Program-made: the position numbers and the translations under genes
Notes under the pieces: model-generated
Databases searched by the model: none
The model's input: the letters and a program-made list of their open reading frames with translations, nothing else
Told to the model about the DNA's origin: nothing
DNA from: Oscillatoria sp. FACHB-1406
Lineage (GTDB): Bacteria > Cyanobacteriota > Cyanobacteriia > Cyanobacteriales > Spirulinaceae
NCBI RefSeq assembly: GCF_014698145.1
Contig: NZ_JACJSM010000015.1
Span: 62,001-126,000 of the forward strand
Direction: 5' to 3'
DNA: 64,000 bases
Shown: one piece after another, positions 1 through 7,867 of the stretch
Layout: each line of letters opens with the position of its first letter
Numbering within the stretch: position 1 is the stretch's first letter

Positions 1-326
1 TAAACGTATCGTTTTTCAATCGGTAACGGACAGCAAGGTAAATTCAAGTCGCCAACATCTTCAACGTGCTTTTTAAATTCGCCCGCTTTCGTTTGTGCCT
101 TCCCCTTTTTATCCAGTAAATCTTCGGGGGGATACCCAACTAAAAGTTTTACGGTTTTGGGTGCATACCCTCGGAACTCATCAAAATCGCATAATGCTCG
201 CAATCCAAGATTCCAGACATTGCGCTGCACTTCCAAACAGCGATCGATGAACTCTGCTTGTTCGCGAGTGGGATAGCATTTAAACTCCAAAACAAGCATC
301 CCTTTAGAACTCTCTTCCTTTTCCAT
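1..326 (-). CDS. tnpB: TnpB (IS200/IS605 OrfB) family protein, N-terminal part, runs off left edge
   Basis: The first 108 codons are visible; the rest lies beyond position 1. The ATG is at 326-324. Residues 10-40 (MLVLEFKCYP, then TREQAEFIDRCLEVQRNVWN) match the amino-terminal helix-turn-helix region of TnpB/OrfB, where a Tyr-Pro-Thr-x-Glu-Gln stretch is followed by an R-N-x-x-N/L signature. TnpB proteins are RNA-guided nucleases carried by IS200/IS605 elements. The RuvC-like catalytic domain is outside the window, so whether the gene is intact cannot be judged. No TnpA is visible upstream, so this may be a TnpB-only element whose left end lies within 327-430. An in-frame ATG at codon 10 is an alternative start. 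Confidence 0.65.
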   Translation of the reverse strand, partial: MEKEESSKGMLVLEFKCYPTREQAEFIDRCLEVQRNVWNLGLRALCDFDEFRGYAPKTVKLLVGYPPEDLLDKKGKAQTKAGEFKKHVEDVGDLNLPCCPLPIEKRYV

Positions 327-403
327 AAAACTCTCAAAAAAGAATTAAATTTTAGTTCTACGATCCCTTGATTTTCCCGGAAAACAAATATATTATAAAG
401 TGA

Positions 404-624
404 GATAGCGACGTTTGGGCGCGAATCGTAGGGATCCTTAAATTTAAGGATGAAGCGGAATTAACCGATGCGGCATTGACGCAAAGCAATGCTTATCCCT
501 CTAAGCGCGGGGACTTTTGAGGCGAGGCAGAAACAGAACCGCGAACTTATATAAGACCCCATCGCAAGGCGATGGCAATACCTTAAGAGGTAGGAGCGGA
601 GCTTTAGGCTCCGCTTCGGCTTTA
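404..624 (+). other. possible decayed transposon right end: open frame tail plus two hairpins
   Basis: An open frame without a start codon runs from 404 to a TGA at 518-520 and stays protein-like past the stop to about 580. It is followed by a small hairpin (560-574, CATCGC/GCGATG) and a strong one (595-615, AGCGGAGC/GCTCCGCT, loop TTTAG) leading into a T-rich stretch. A coding tail followed by hairpins is the arrangement at the 3' end of tnpB genes, where the right end and omega-RNA lie. No conserved TnpB residues can be shown, so this is a suggestion only. The strong hairpin would also serve as a terminator. Confidence 0.25.
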
Positions 625-739
625 TTCTAGATTAGACTCTTACACGCTCTCGATAGCAACCTCACATTAATGACCCTGACTTTCGAGCCAAAAACTTATA
701 GAAATTTACTAATAAAGTATCAACCTAAAGTGAAACACT

Positions 740-972
740 TAGCCCGCCAAGAACTCAAGTTCTTGGCTAATAGCTGAAACCCGTTGAAACGGGTTGGATA
801 ATACCAATTCTCAGTTACGATGCACTAAATTTTTCGTCGTAGGGGCAGCCACATTGTTATGCCCTCTTCGGGAATCGTGCAAAATCAATGAGAATTGGTA
901 TAAGTCTGAATTTCCGAGTCATCTTTAGATGACTTGAGTTATTAGCCTTGGGTTTGAACCCAAGGCGGGCTA
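740..972. mobile_element. MITE-like element, copy 1, interrupted by another element
   Basis: The ends are the inverted repeat TAGCCCGCC (740-748) and GGCGGGCTA (964-972). Inside are three further hairpins: AAGAACTcaAGTTCTT (749-764), ACCCGTTgAAACGGGT near 779-794, and CCTTGGGTttgAACCCAAGG (947-966). The same sequence, without the middle insertion, recurs at 13695-13824. There is no coding capacity. The size of the uninterrupted copy (about 130 bp), the terminal inverted repeats and the two dispersed copies fit a miniature inverted-repeat element. Confidence 0.7.
801..901. mobile_element. second small inverted-repeat element inserted in the first
   Basis: This 101-bp segment is bounded by a perfect 13-bp inverted repeat, ATACCAATTCTCA (801-813) and TGAGAATTGGTAT (889-901). 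It interrupts the element at 740-972 exactly where the uninterrupted copy at 13695-13824 is continuous. Flanking TA dinucleotides suggest a TA target. A 103-bp segment with the same outer nine bases but a different interior lies at 49924-50026. Confidence 0.65.
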
Positions 973-989
973 TGCTTCGATTCATTAAC

Positions 990-1021
990 AATGCCCACCA
1001 AAACTTAGAGGGTGGGCATTG
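990..1021. repeat. hairpin of the dispersed AATGCCCACC type
   Basis: AATGCCCACC (990-999) pairs with GGTGGGCATT (1011-1020) around an 11-base loop, followed by GCTAGTTTTT. A related half-site AATGCCCACC lies at 1063-1072. It sits downstream of the minus-strand aminotransferase gene, but the T-run is on the plus strand. It is probably a dispersed repeat; a terminator role is possible. Confidence 0.4.
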
Positions 1022-1108
1022 CTAGTTTTTAACGCTTTTTTGAACTTTTGATACAGAATAGCAATGCCCACCCTACAGGAGGTTAAGATTTGCTCGATAA
1101 ATAGCCCC

Positions 1109-2275
1109 TTAACTCGCTAGCACTTCGCTGGCAACTAAACAATCCTTTAGTCCGGCAGCGATGCGCTGTTGTTCTTCAAGCGACAGTTCGGGGAACATCG
1201 GCAGGGAGAGAACTTCGCGGGCGGCGCGTTCGGCGCGGGGGAATTGTCCGACGCGATCGCTGCCTTGTTGATACACCGTCTGGAGGTGCAAGGGAATGGG
1301 ATAATATACCATCGAACTGATGCCTAATTCTTGGAGATACTGGCGAACGCGCGCCCGAAGGGATCCGCTTTGCGGATCGCGCAGATTTTCCCCGCCTCGT
1401 TCTTGCAAGCGAATCGTGTATTGATTCCAAGCCGATGTACCGCCCGCAGGTGCTTGAGGGAGTACGACATCGGGAAGGGCGCGCAGTAATTGTTGGTAGC
1501 GGGTAGCAACGCGATCGCGCCCTTGGTTCCAAGCATCGAGATGGCGCAGTTTAATGGTTAAAATCGCCGCTTGTAGGGCATCGAGACGGCTATTAAGGCC
1601 GATGGCTTCGTGGTGATAGCGATCCGTCATGCCGTGTTCTTTGAGCATTCTCACCCGCGCCGCGATCGCGCTATCGTTTGTCGTTACCGCACCACCATCG
1701 CCGCACGCCCCTAAATTTTTAGTCGGAAAAAAGCTAAAACAACCGATATGCCCGATGCTGCCAACTTTTTGCCCCGCCCACTCCGCACCCGTCGCTTGGG
1801 CGCAGTCTTCAATAACCGCTAGATTGTGCGCTTCGGCAATCGCCATCAATCGCGTCATATCCACCGGCTGCCCGAACAAATGTACCGGCATAATCGCCTT
1901 GGTTTTTGGCGTAATCGCGGCTTCAATCTGTTCTAAATCCAAATTAAAGCTTTCGTCGATGTCTACAAAAACCGGAGTCGCGCCAACTCGGGTAATCACT
2001 TCGGCAGTTGCGAAAAAAGTAAAAGGAGTTGTAATCACTTCATCGCCCGCACCGATTTCTAAGGCGCGAAGGGCTAAGTAAAGAGCATCCGTGCCAGAAT
2101 TACAACCGATGCAGTGGGTTGTGCCGGTATAATCGGCAAACTGCTGCTCGAATTCTGCGACTGCTGCGCCGCCGATGTATCGTCCTGATTGAAGAATGTC
2201 TAAAACTGAGGTTTCAACGGCTGTACGAATTTGCTCGTACTGTCTGGTGAGGTCGAGGGGGGGAATCTGTTTCAC
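1109..2275 (-). CDS. DegT/DnrJ/EryC1/StrS family PLP-dependent sugar aminotransferase
   Basis: This 388-residue protein has the full fold-type I layout of sugar aminotransferases. These enzymes transfer an amino group to a keto sugar nucleotide used for cell-surface polysaccharides. Visible motifs are the substrate/PLP loop GCNSGTDALYLALRAL (57-72), the PLP-ring Asp in VIEDCAQA (D157) and the Schiff-base Lys in FFPTKNLGACGDGG (K186). The start is a GTG (2275-2273). Residues 299-308 (RDPQSGSLRA) look like an insertion relative to the family and correspond to a palindromic repeat in the DNA at 1361-1378. The gene stands alone, divergent from the permease gene at 2373. The exact sugar substrate cannot be told. 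Confidence 0.88.
   Translation of the reverse strand: MKQIPPLDLTRQYEQIRTAVETSVLDILQSGRYIGGAAVAEFEQQFADYTGTTHCIGCNSGTDALYLALRALEIGAGDEVITTPFTFFATAEVITRVGATPVFVDIDESFNLDLEQIEAAITPKTKAIMPVHLFGQPVDMTRLMAIAEAHNLAVIEDCAQATGAEWAGQKVGSIGHIGCFSFFPTKNLGACGDGGAVTTNDSAIAARVRMLKEHGMTDRYHHEAIGLNSRLDALQAAILTIKLRHLDAWNQGRDRVATRYQQLLRALPDVVLPQAPAGGTSAWNQYTIRLQERGGENLRDPQSGSLRARVRQYLQELGISSMVYYPIPLHLQTVYQQGSDRVGQFPRAERAAREVLSLPMFPELSLEEQQRIAAGLKDCLVASEVLAS
1355..1385. repeat. palindromic short dispersed repeat inside a coding region (site 1)
   Basis: The core GGATCCGCttTGCGGATC (1361-1378) lies within the aminotransferase gene and keeps the reading frame. Very similar cores occur at 11745-11762, and longer relatives at 26267-26301 and 28161-28196, each inside an unrelated gene. 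Confidence 0.6.
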
Positions 2276-2372
2276 GCGCTTACGTTAGTAATTTGTACTT
2301 ATCCAATCAAATTTTTGCTCTTTTGTCATTTGTCGTGATTTCGACAAAATTTGTTCTTCTGTGCGCAGACTG

Positions 2373-3152
2373 ATGAATACTGTAATTCAACTTGGCCCTT
2401 CGGATCTCGCTTTTTCCCTCGCCTTCATTGCTGCTGCGATCGCGCTGTCTCGTCTTTCGGGACTCGGGCTGGAAGGGCAACTCGCGATCGCCGCCGGACG
2501 CACCATTCTACAACTTCTCGCCGCCGGTTACATCCTCGCCTTCGTCTTTACCCTCAATGCAGGCGGCGTTCTGGTTGCATTAGGAGTAATGATAAGTATT
2601 GCCGCGATCGTTTCTCAAAATCGCATCGCCAAAAAACTCAAGCGTTTATTTCCCTGGATTTGGGGTTCCCTGTTCCTCAGTACCGCCCTCACCCTTAGCT
2701 ACATTATCCTCCTGATTATTCAGCCTCCCGCTTGGTACGATCCGCAATATCTCATTCCCCTCGCTGGCATGATAGTCGGCAATGCGATGGATGCAGCCAC
2801 CCTCGCCGGAGAACGCCTCGTCAGTACCCTTCGCAATTCTCCCAGCGAAATCGAGACGCACCTCAGTTTGGGCGCAACGCCGGAACAAGCGGTATCTAGC
2901 TATCGCAAAGAAGCGATTCGCGCCAGTCTTATTCCCATGCTTAATCGCATGATGGTAGTAGGACTGGTATCGCTACCGGGAATGCTAACGGGGCAGGTTT
3001 TGGGAGGAAGCGATCCTTTTGATGCAGCACTGTATCAGATTCTTATTTTGCTCGCGATCGCCTTTGCAGATATTGTCGTCGTTCTCGTCATTACCGAAGG
3101 AATTCTCCGGCAATTTTTTAACCGCAATGCTCAGTTAAATTATGAGTTATGA
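2373..3152 (+). CDS. FetB-type (UPF0014) ABC transporter permease
   Basis: This 259-residue membrane protein has about seven hydrophobic segments. It matches the UPF0014/FetB (YbbM) family, whose E. coli member with its ATPase FetA exports iron. The family-typical region is YLIPLAGMIVGNAMDAATLA followed by LGATPEQA and a second membrane block around LPGMLTGQVLGGSDPFDAALYQ. The ATG at 2373 is preferred to an in-frame GTG at 2361. No fetA-like ATPase gene is adjacent. The last codons (NYEL and stop) are made of the heptameric repeat that starts here. The gene converges on moxR. Confidence 0.85.
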   Translation: MNTVIQLGPSDLAFSLAFIAAAIALSRLSGLGLEGQLAIAAGRTILQLLAAGYILAFVFTLNAGGVLVALGVMISIAAIVSQNRIAKKLKRLFPWIWGSLFLSTALTLSYIILLIIQPPAWYDPQYLIPLAGMIVGNAMDAATLAGERLVSTLRNSPSEIETHLSLGATPEQAVSSYRKEAIRASLIPMLNRMMVVGLVSLPGMLTGQVLGGSDPFDAALYQILILLAIAFADIVVVLVITEGILRQFFNRNAQLNYEL

Positions 3153-3293
3153 GTTATGAGTTATGAATTATGAATTATGAGTGATGAATGGTAAATGATG
3201 AATTACGAATTACCAACTACGAATTACGAATTACCAACTACGAATTACGAATTACCAACTACGAATTACGAATTACGAATTACGAATTACCAA
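3138..3293. repeat. heptameric tandem repeat array (GAGTTAT / TACGAAT / TACCAAC units)
   Basis: About 22 seven-base units in tandem: GAGTTAT and GAATTAT first, then TACGAAT alternating with TACCAAC. The array fills the space between the convergent FetB-like gene and moxR and extends into both, providing their last codons and stops. It resembles the short tandemly repeated repetitive (STRR) sequences known in filamentous cyanobacteria. Confidence 0.9.
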
Positions 3294-4194
3294 CTGGTAC
3301 TTCCCGTAATAAGCGTTCCACAATTGCTTTTGCTTGTCGCCCGCCTGCCGGAATCATTCGATGGGCGAGAACGTGGGGCGCTAAATGTTTGATATCATCG
3401 GGAATTGCATAATTTCGTCCTTCCAGAAAGGCGAACGCTTGGGCAGCGCGTTGCAACGCTATCGTCCCGCGAGGACTTACACCGAGGGTAATTTCATTGT
3501 CCGTTCGCGAGGCGCGCACGAGATTTAAGATATATTGTTGTAACTCCGTCGCAACTTGTACTTGACCCACTTGTTCTTGTAACTCAAATACTTCTTCGAG
3601 GGAAATGCAAGGTTGAAGGGTGTCTAGTCCTTGATGTCCCTGTTGTCTTTGCAACATTTGCAATTCTTCGGTTTCGGTAGGATATCCCAGGGTTAATGAC
3701 AAGGCAAACCGATCCATTTGCGCCTCGGGCAGGGGAAATGTACCTTGATATTCGATGGGGTTTTGTGTTGCGATCGCGAAAAAGGGTTGCGGTACTTTAC
3801 GCGATACACCATCCACCGTTACCTGTTGTTCTTCCATTACTTCGAGCAATGCTGATTGGGTACGCGGTGTAGCGCGGTTAATTTCGTCAGCCAGCAAAAC
3901 ATTAGAAAAAACAGGCCCCGCCATGAATTCAAATTCGCGGCTACTGGGGTTCCAAATATTAGTTCCGGTAATATCGGTCGGTAAGAGGTCGGGGGTGCAT
4001 TGAATGCGCTGAAATTTGCCGTTAATCGATCGCGCTAAGGATTTTGCCAGCAGCGTTTTTCCGACTCCCGGCACGTCTTCGAGTAAGGCATGACCGCCAC
4101 TGAGTAGGGCGACTAAAACTAAGCGAACTGCATCGGCTTTACCAACCAGAGTTTGAGCGAGATTATCAGTTAGTTTAGTAATAGAGTGGTTCAT
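3280..4194 (-). CDS. MoxR-family AAA+ ATPase
   Basis: This 304-residue AAA+ ATPase (AAA_3 type) has Walker A in LLEDVPGVGKTLLAKSLA (about 37-54), Walker B in NVLLADEINRA (about 98-108), a sensor region AIATQNP and the C-terminal lid domain. MoxR proteins act as chaperones in the maturation of complexes, often with von Willebrand A proteins; none is next to it here. It follows ribF on the same strand, with 120 bp of tandem repeats between. The final residues GNS and the stop are encoded by the heptameric array shared with the convergent permease gene. Confidence 0.9.
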   Translation of the reverse strand: MNHSITKLTDNLAQTLVGKADAVRLVLVALLSGGHALLEDVPGVGKTLLAKSLARSINGKFQRIQCTPDLLPTDITGTNIWNPSSREFEFMAGPVFSNVLLADEINRATPRTQSALLEVMEEQQVTVDGVSRKVPQPFFAIATQNPIEYQGTFPLPEAQMDRFALSLTLGYPTETEELQMLQRQQGHQGLDTLQPCISLEEVFELQEQVGQVQVATELQQYILNLVRASRTDNEITLGVSPRGTIALQRAAQAFAFLEGRNYAIPDDIKHLAPHVLAHRMIPAGGRQAKAIVERLLREVPVGNS

Positions 4195-4328
4195 AGTTAG
4201 TAATTAGTAATTCGTAATTCGTAGTTAGTAATTCGCGGTCATTGAGCTTGCCGAAATGTAATTCGTAATTCGTAATTCGTAATTCATCATTTACCATTCA
4301 TTATTCATTATTCATCATTCACTATTCA
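4195..4328. repeat. heptameric tandem repeats between ribF and moxR
   Basis: TAATTCG, TAGTTAG and then TCATTAT/TCATCAT-like units, broken by a short unique stretch (4233-4256). The array begins just upstream of the moxR ATG and ends inside ribF, where it encodes the last residues MNSE and the stop. Confidence 0.85.
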
Positions 4329-5268
4329 TTAGTATAGCGGCTTGACAATCGATGGCAATTTGTGCCTTAAGGGCATCTAAAGAAGAAAATTTTTGTTCGG
4401 GACGCAAAAATTGCATGAGATGAACGGTTAAAGTTTGACCGTATAAATCTCCCGACCAATCTAATAGGTGAATTTCAATCGTTGGCGCGGTACTGCCATC
4501 TACAGTCGGACGACAGCCAATATTAGCGACTCCCAGAAGAGTTTGCTGGGAGGGCAAAATAACTTTAACGCTGTAAACACCGTAATGGGGTAAAAGTTTG
4601 TTGGGGGGAACTTGTAAGTTTGCGGTGGGAAAGCCGATAGTTCTGCCGAGTTGTTGTCCGGTGACGACAGTGCCGATGAAAGAATAGGGACGACCGAGTA
4701 AGCGATTGGCTTGTTCGAGTTTTCCGTCTAAAAGGGCTTGACGGATGGCAGAACTGCTGATTCGAGGGGTGGCGGTTTCGGGGCTATCGCCCGTGCTACT
4801 TTTTAAGGTCGCGATCGCAACTTCCACCCCATAATTTTGCGCGATCGCTTGTAAATCTTGCGCTGTTCCCGTTCTTTTTGCGCCAAAGCGGAAATCTGCG
4901 CCAATAGCAACCAGTTTTGCCCCTAATTGTTCGACTAAAATCTTACTGACAAAGGCTTCCGGACTCAAAGCGGCGAGTTCGCGATCGAAGGGTAATAAAA
5001 TCAATTGTCGCACCCCTAATGCTTCAAGCTGCTGTACTTTTTCTTCGAGGGGAGTCAGGAGGGCTTTACTTTTGCCGGTGAAAAATTCTTGGGGATGGGG
5101 ATTGAAGGTAACGACGGTCGGGTATGTAAGAAGAGAACGATCGCTGGCGGCACTGTAGTGGATAATCGGCGCGATCGCACTGCAATGACCGAGGTGTACG
5201 CCGTCGAAGTTGCCCAGCGCAATTGCGGTCGGCGTTAAAGCCGTGGCAGTAGAAGAGGTTACCCACAC
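4315..5268 (-). CDS. ribF: bifunctional riboflavin kinase / FMN adenylyltransferase (FAD synthetase)
   Basis: This 317-residue enzyme makes FMN from riboflavin and FAD from FMN. The N-terminal nucleotidyltransferase domain shows IALGNFDGVHLGH (about 17-29), and the C-terminal riboflavin kinase domain shows GRPYSFIGTVVTGQQLG followed by GFPTANLQV with the conserved PTAN. The start is GTG; MWVTSS is the usual beginning of cyanobacterial RibF, which supports it. The metallo-hydrolase gene ends 46 bp upstream on the same strand and moxR follows, so the three may be co-transcribed. The last residues come from a tandem repeat. Confidence 0.95.
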   Translation of the reverse strand: MWVTSSTATALTPTAIALGNFDGVHLGHCSAIAPIIHYSAASDRSLLTYPTVVTFNPHPQEFFTGKSKALLTPLEEKVQQLEALGVRQLILLPFDRELAALSPEAFVSKILVEQLGAKLVAIGADFRFGAKRTGTAQDLQAIAQNYGVEVAIATLKSSTGDSPETATPRISSSAIRQALLDGKLEQANRLLGRPYSFIGTVVTGQQLGRTIGFPTANLQVPPNKLLPHYGVYSVKVILPSQQTLLGVANIGCRPTVDGSTAPTIEIHLLDWSGDLYGQTLTVHLMQFLRPEQKFSSLDALKAQIAIDCQAAILMNSE

Positions 5269-5314
5269 GCTTTACATTTTGACACATTACGACCGTATCG
5301 ACGCGCGATCGCTC

Positions 5315-6205
5315 TTAAACTCGTTCGCGAATTTTGGGCGGCCGATCTTTAGACTCTTGCGCGTTCACCTCAATCGTCATTCCCTCGCGGGCGAGAATAG
5401 CATTCGGAAAAGCTTGGCTGACTTCTTCCCCCATGCGATCGAGAAACTCATCATTATGCAAGGGATCGTGATGAAAGATCACCAATTGTTTGACATTGGC
5501 TTCTTTAGCCACTTTTACAGCTTCCTGCCAAGTCGAATGACCCCAACCCACCTTACTCGACTTTTCCGAATAGTATTCCTCATCGGTGTAAGCCGCATCA
5601 ATGACCAGAACGTCTGCATCTCTGGCTAGCAACAGTACGTTAGGATCCAAGCGATCGGGAAAATGTTCTGTATCCGTAACGTAAGCAAAAGACAGATTGC
5701 CCCAGTTCACCCGATACCCTACCGCCTCTCCGGGATGATTGAGTTTGGCATTCTCAACGCAAGCCTCGCCAATTTCGAGCTTCTGACCTAATTCCAGATC
5801 GTGGAATTGTAAGTCCGCTTGCATAATTTGTAAAGGAACTGGAAAGTTTGGGTGCAGCATTTGGTCGTGATGGCGCTGCATAATTGTCGCACCGTTCTGC
5901 GAAATCGGGCCGTAAATATGGAAGCGATTGCCCTTAATAAAAGCTGGAGTAAAAAACGGAAAACCCTGAATGTGATCCCAGTGCGTATGCGTAAAAAAGA
6001 TATGTCCTTCCATCGGTATCTCTTTAAGCAACGCTTGTCCCAGAACTCGCAATCCCGTACCCCCGTCAAAAATCAAGCACTGACCCGCCACCCGCACTTC
6101 AATACAAGGGGTGTTCCCGCCGTAACGAACCGTATCGGCACCGGGACAGGGAATACTCCCTCTCACGCCCCAAAGTTTAATAAGGAATTGATTATAGCTA
6201 GACAT
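5315..6205 (-). CDS. metallo-beta-lactamase-fold hydrolase
   Basis: This 296-residue protein has the metal-binding motif HTHWDHIQG (T-H-x-H-x-D-H type) after the FDGGTGLRVLG strand. Later metal ligands are probably the His in NHPGEAVGY, the Asp in YVTDTEH and the His in IFHHDPLH. The opening KLWGVRGSIPCPG...YGGNTPC is typical of a conserved cyanobacterial branch of cytoplasmic MBL-fold proteins near the RNase Z/PhnP-like group. The ATG at 6205 is preferred to an in-frame TTG at 6238. The substrate is not known. Confidence 0.85.
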   Translation of the reverse strand: MSSYNQFLIKLWGVRGSIPCPGADTVRYGGNTPCIEVRVAGQCLIFDGGTGLRVLGQALLKEIPMEGHIFFTHTHWDHIQGFPFFTPAFIKGNRFHIYGPISQNGATIMQRHHDQMLHPNFPVPLQIMQADLQFHDLELGQKLEIGEACVENAKLNHPGEAVGYRVNWGNLSFAYVTDTEHFPDRLDPNVLLLARDADVLVIDAAYTDEEYYSEKSSKVGWGHSTWQEAVKVAKEANVKQLVIFHHDPLHNDEFLDRMGEEVSQAFPNAILAREGMTIEVNAQESKDRPPKIRERV

Positions 6206-6819
6206 GGATATTAGCGAAGCTTCAGTTTCTTTAGGCAAGGTTTCGAGCGATCGCTTCGGTAGCCCGAGAACCTCGAAACAGAAGGTTAGAAAGGGTTAAC
6301 CGGGAATCGCAACGGGCGATTTAGAATCGGGATCGAGGGAGAATTAAAAGTATGAGTATCCGGCTGAGGAATTTTTTCTGCTATCCAAACTTAGCACGGG
6401 TTGAGGGCTAATAAAATTGAAGAATTTGCTAAAATTGAAATTCGCACTCTCAATAGACTCGTTTGGCATCCCCGCTAAATTCCAGTTTTTCCGAGTCGCC
6501 GAGCGCCTCTGGGTAGCACTAATCCAAATTTAGTTGCAGCTTGAAGCTGAGAAGGGCATCCGGTATTCCCTCAAATCGGCTCCCGAATCTTGTTTAGATC
6601 CCGGGCTAGTTATAGCCTAACAATTTTCCCGATTTTCGGGACGGAAGTTAGCTCAACATTCCCTTGTGATTTCGCTCACATCTGCTGCGGTAGTTTGTAT
6701 GCTTGAAGCATTAGACGTTGTAAGCATTCTCAAAGTCTACTGAATCCGCAATCGCTAGCTTGTCTAATGTAGTAATCTCCTCAGATATTCAGTTTGATTC
6801 CCTTTATTCAGCACGTCCC
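6206..6819. other. intergenic region, no gene seen
   Basis: This is the spacer between two divergent genes, about 610 bp. No convincing open frame, tRNA or repeat was found. AT-rich stretches around 6405-6450 could hold promoters, but no well-spaced pair of -35 and -10 boxes could be assigned. An in-frame TTG at 6760 would extend the rhomboid gene by 20 codons. Confidence 0.5.
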
Positions 6820-7440
6820 ATGAACGATCGAGTCGAAAAATCAATCGCCAGTGAGTTGAAGCTGCAAGCGACGATCCTGTGTGGATTTATCGCCATTTTT
6901 TGGGTAGTGGAAATTTGCGATCGCGTCATTTTTGGCGGCAGCCTCGACCGCTACGGCATTCAACCCCATACCCTCATCGGATTGCGCGGCATCCTCTTCG
7001 CTCCCTTTCTCCACGGTAACTTCGCCCATCTTATCGCCAATACCATCCCCTTTCTCATTCTCGGTTGGTTGGTGATGCTCCAAGAAACTAGCGATTTCTG
7101 GCTCGTGACTGCCGTTACCATGTTAATTGGCGGCTTAGGAACCTGGTTCTTTGGCGGTTCCGCGATTCACATTGGCGCTAGCAGCTTGATTTACGGCTAT
7201 TTAGGCTTTCTCCTGCTGCGCGGCTACTTCGAGCGCAACTTTGTCTCGATCTTCCTCTCCGTTGTCGTCTTCTTCTTCTACCGCAGTATCATTTGGGGAG
7301 TCTTGCCCTCAGATCCGAGGATTTCTTGGCAGGGCCACTTATTTGGGTTTATCGGCGGCATTCTCGCCGCGCGCCTCATCGGACGCAGGAAACGCGAACG
7401 ACGTAACGTCGATGATTATTTAAAGCGATCGGGATATTAA
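6820..7440 (+). CDS. rhomboid-family intramembrane serine protease
   Basis: This 206-residue multi-pass membrane protein has the rhomboid signatures: HxxxN in the first part (H70-N74, within FAHLIANTIPF), the catalytic Ser in HIGASSLIYG (S121) and the catalytic His in WQGHLFGF (H173). Rhomboids cut transmembrane helices inside the lipid bilayer. The active-site motif reads GASS where GlpG has GASG. The ATG at 6820 (MNDRVEK) is chosen; an in-frame TTG at 6760 is possible. The small Trp-rich gene follows 8 bp downstream and may share its transcript. Substrates are unknown. Confidence 0.88.
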   Translation: MNDRVEKSIASELKLQATILCGFIAIFWVVEICDRVIFGGSLDRYGIQPHTLIGLRGILFAPFLHGNFAHLIANTIPFLILGWLVMLQETSDFWLVTAVTMLIGGLGTWFFGGSAIHIGASSLIYGYLGFLLLRGYFERNFVSIFLSVVVFFFYRSIIWGVLPSDPRISWQGHLFGFIGGILAARLIGRRKRERRNVDDYLKRSGY

Positions 7441-7448
7441 TTTCGTTA

Positions 7449-7703
7449 ATGGTTAAAAAGCAAAAATTTCCGCACTTGCTCGGATCCAAGTGGACGGCAC
7501 GGCAAAAAACCTTCGGTTGGCGGCATTTCCAAGTCGTCAATCGCCAAGATCGAGGTCAGTGGGTTTTCGCCGAACTCGTTTCTTCTTGCGATCCGAGCGT
7601 GCGTTTTTGGATTAATGCCAAACAGCTTAAAGACCTCGATCTTTGGCAAGCCGGTTGGAAAACATTACAAGAAATGAACGAACCCGAAGAAGAAGAATTT
7701 TAA
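7449..7703 (+). CDS. TIGR02450-type small Trp-rich protein
   Basis: This 84-residue protein is rich in Trp and Lys at the start, with KWTARQKTFGWRHFQVV and the later FWINAKQLKDLDLWQAGW, and has a Glu-rich tail. The pattern fits a conserved bacterial and cyanobacterial family of unknown function (TIGR02450). It has no signal peptide or membrane segment. It lies 8 bp after the rhomboid gene on the same strand. Confidence 0.75.
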   Translation: MVKKQKFPHLLGSKWTARQKTFGWRHFQVVNRQDRGQWVFAELVSSCDPSVRFWINAKQLKDLDLWQAGWKTLQEMNEPEEEEF

Positions 7704-7867
7704 GCCTTAAATATTAAGGTGAACGGCGCTCGTCAGACTTAATTAAACCTAAGTTTTGCTTAATATAATATTTGCTCTCGTTAATCGGAAGAATAAAGCC
7801 TTCGCTTCGGATTAGCCCGAACTGATGTTCATTCGTTATCAATTATCCATTATCCATTGTCAATTAT

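Noticed and set aside
3138-3293. Heptameric array considered as a CRISPR
   Set aside because: Units are seven bases long without unique spacers, and no cas gene is in the window.
3188-3412. Open frames with repeated ITNYELR peptides across the tandem array
   Set aside because: They are translations of the heptameric repeat in other frames, overlapping moxR on the opposite strand, with no ribosome binding site.
5066-5287. Minus-strand frame starting MCQNVKRV upstream of ribF
   Set aside because: It is a different frame over the ribF start; RibF itself begins with GTG at 5268 as in related proteins.
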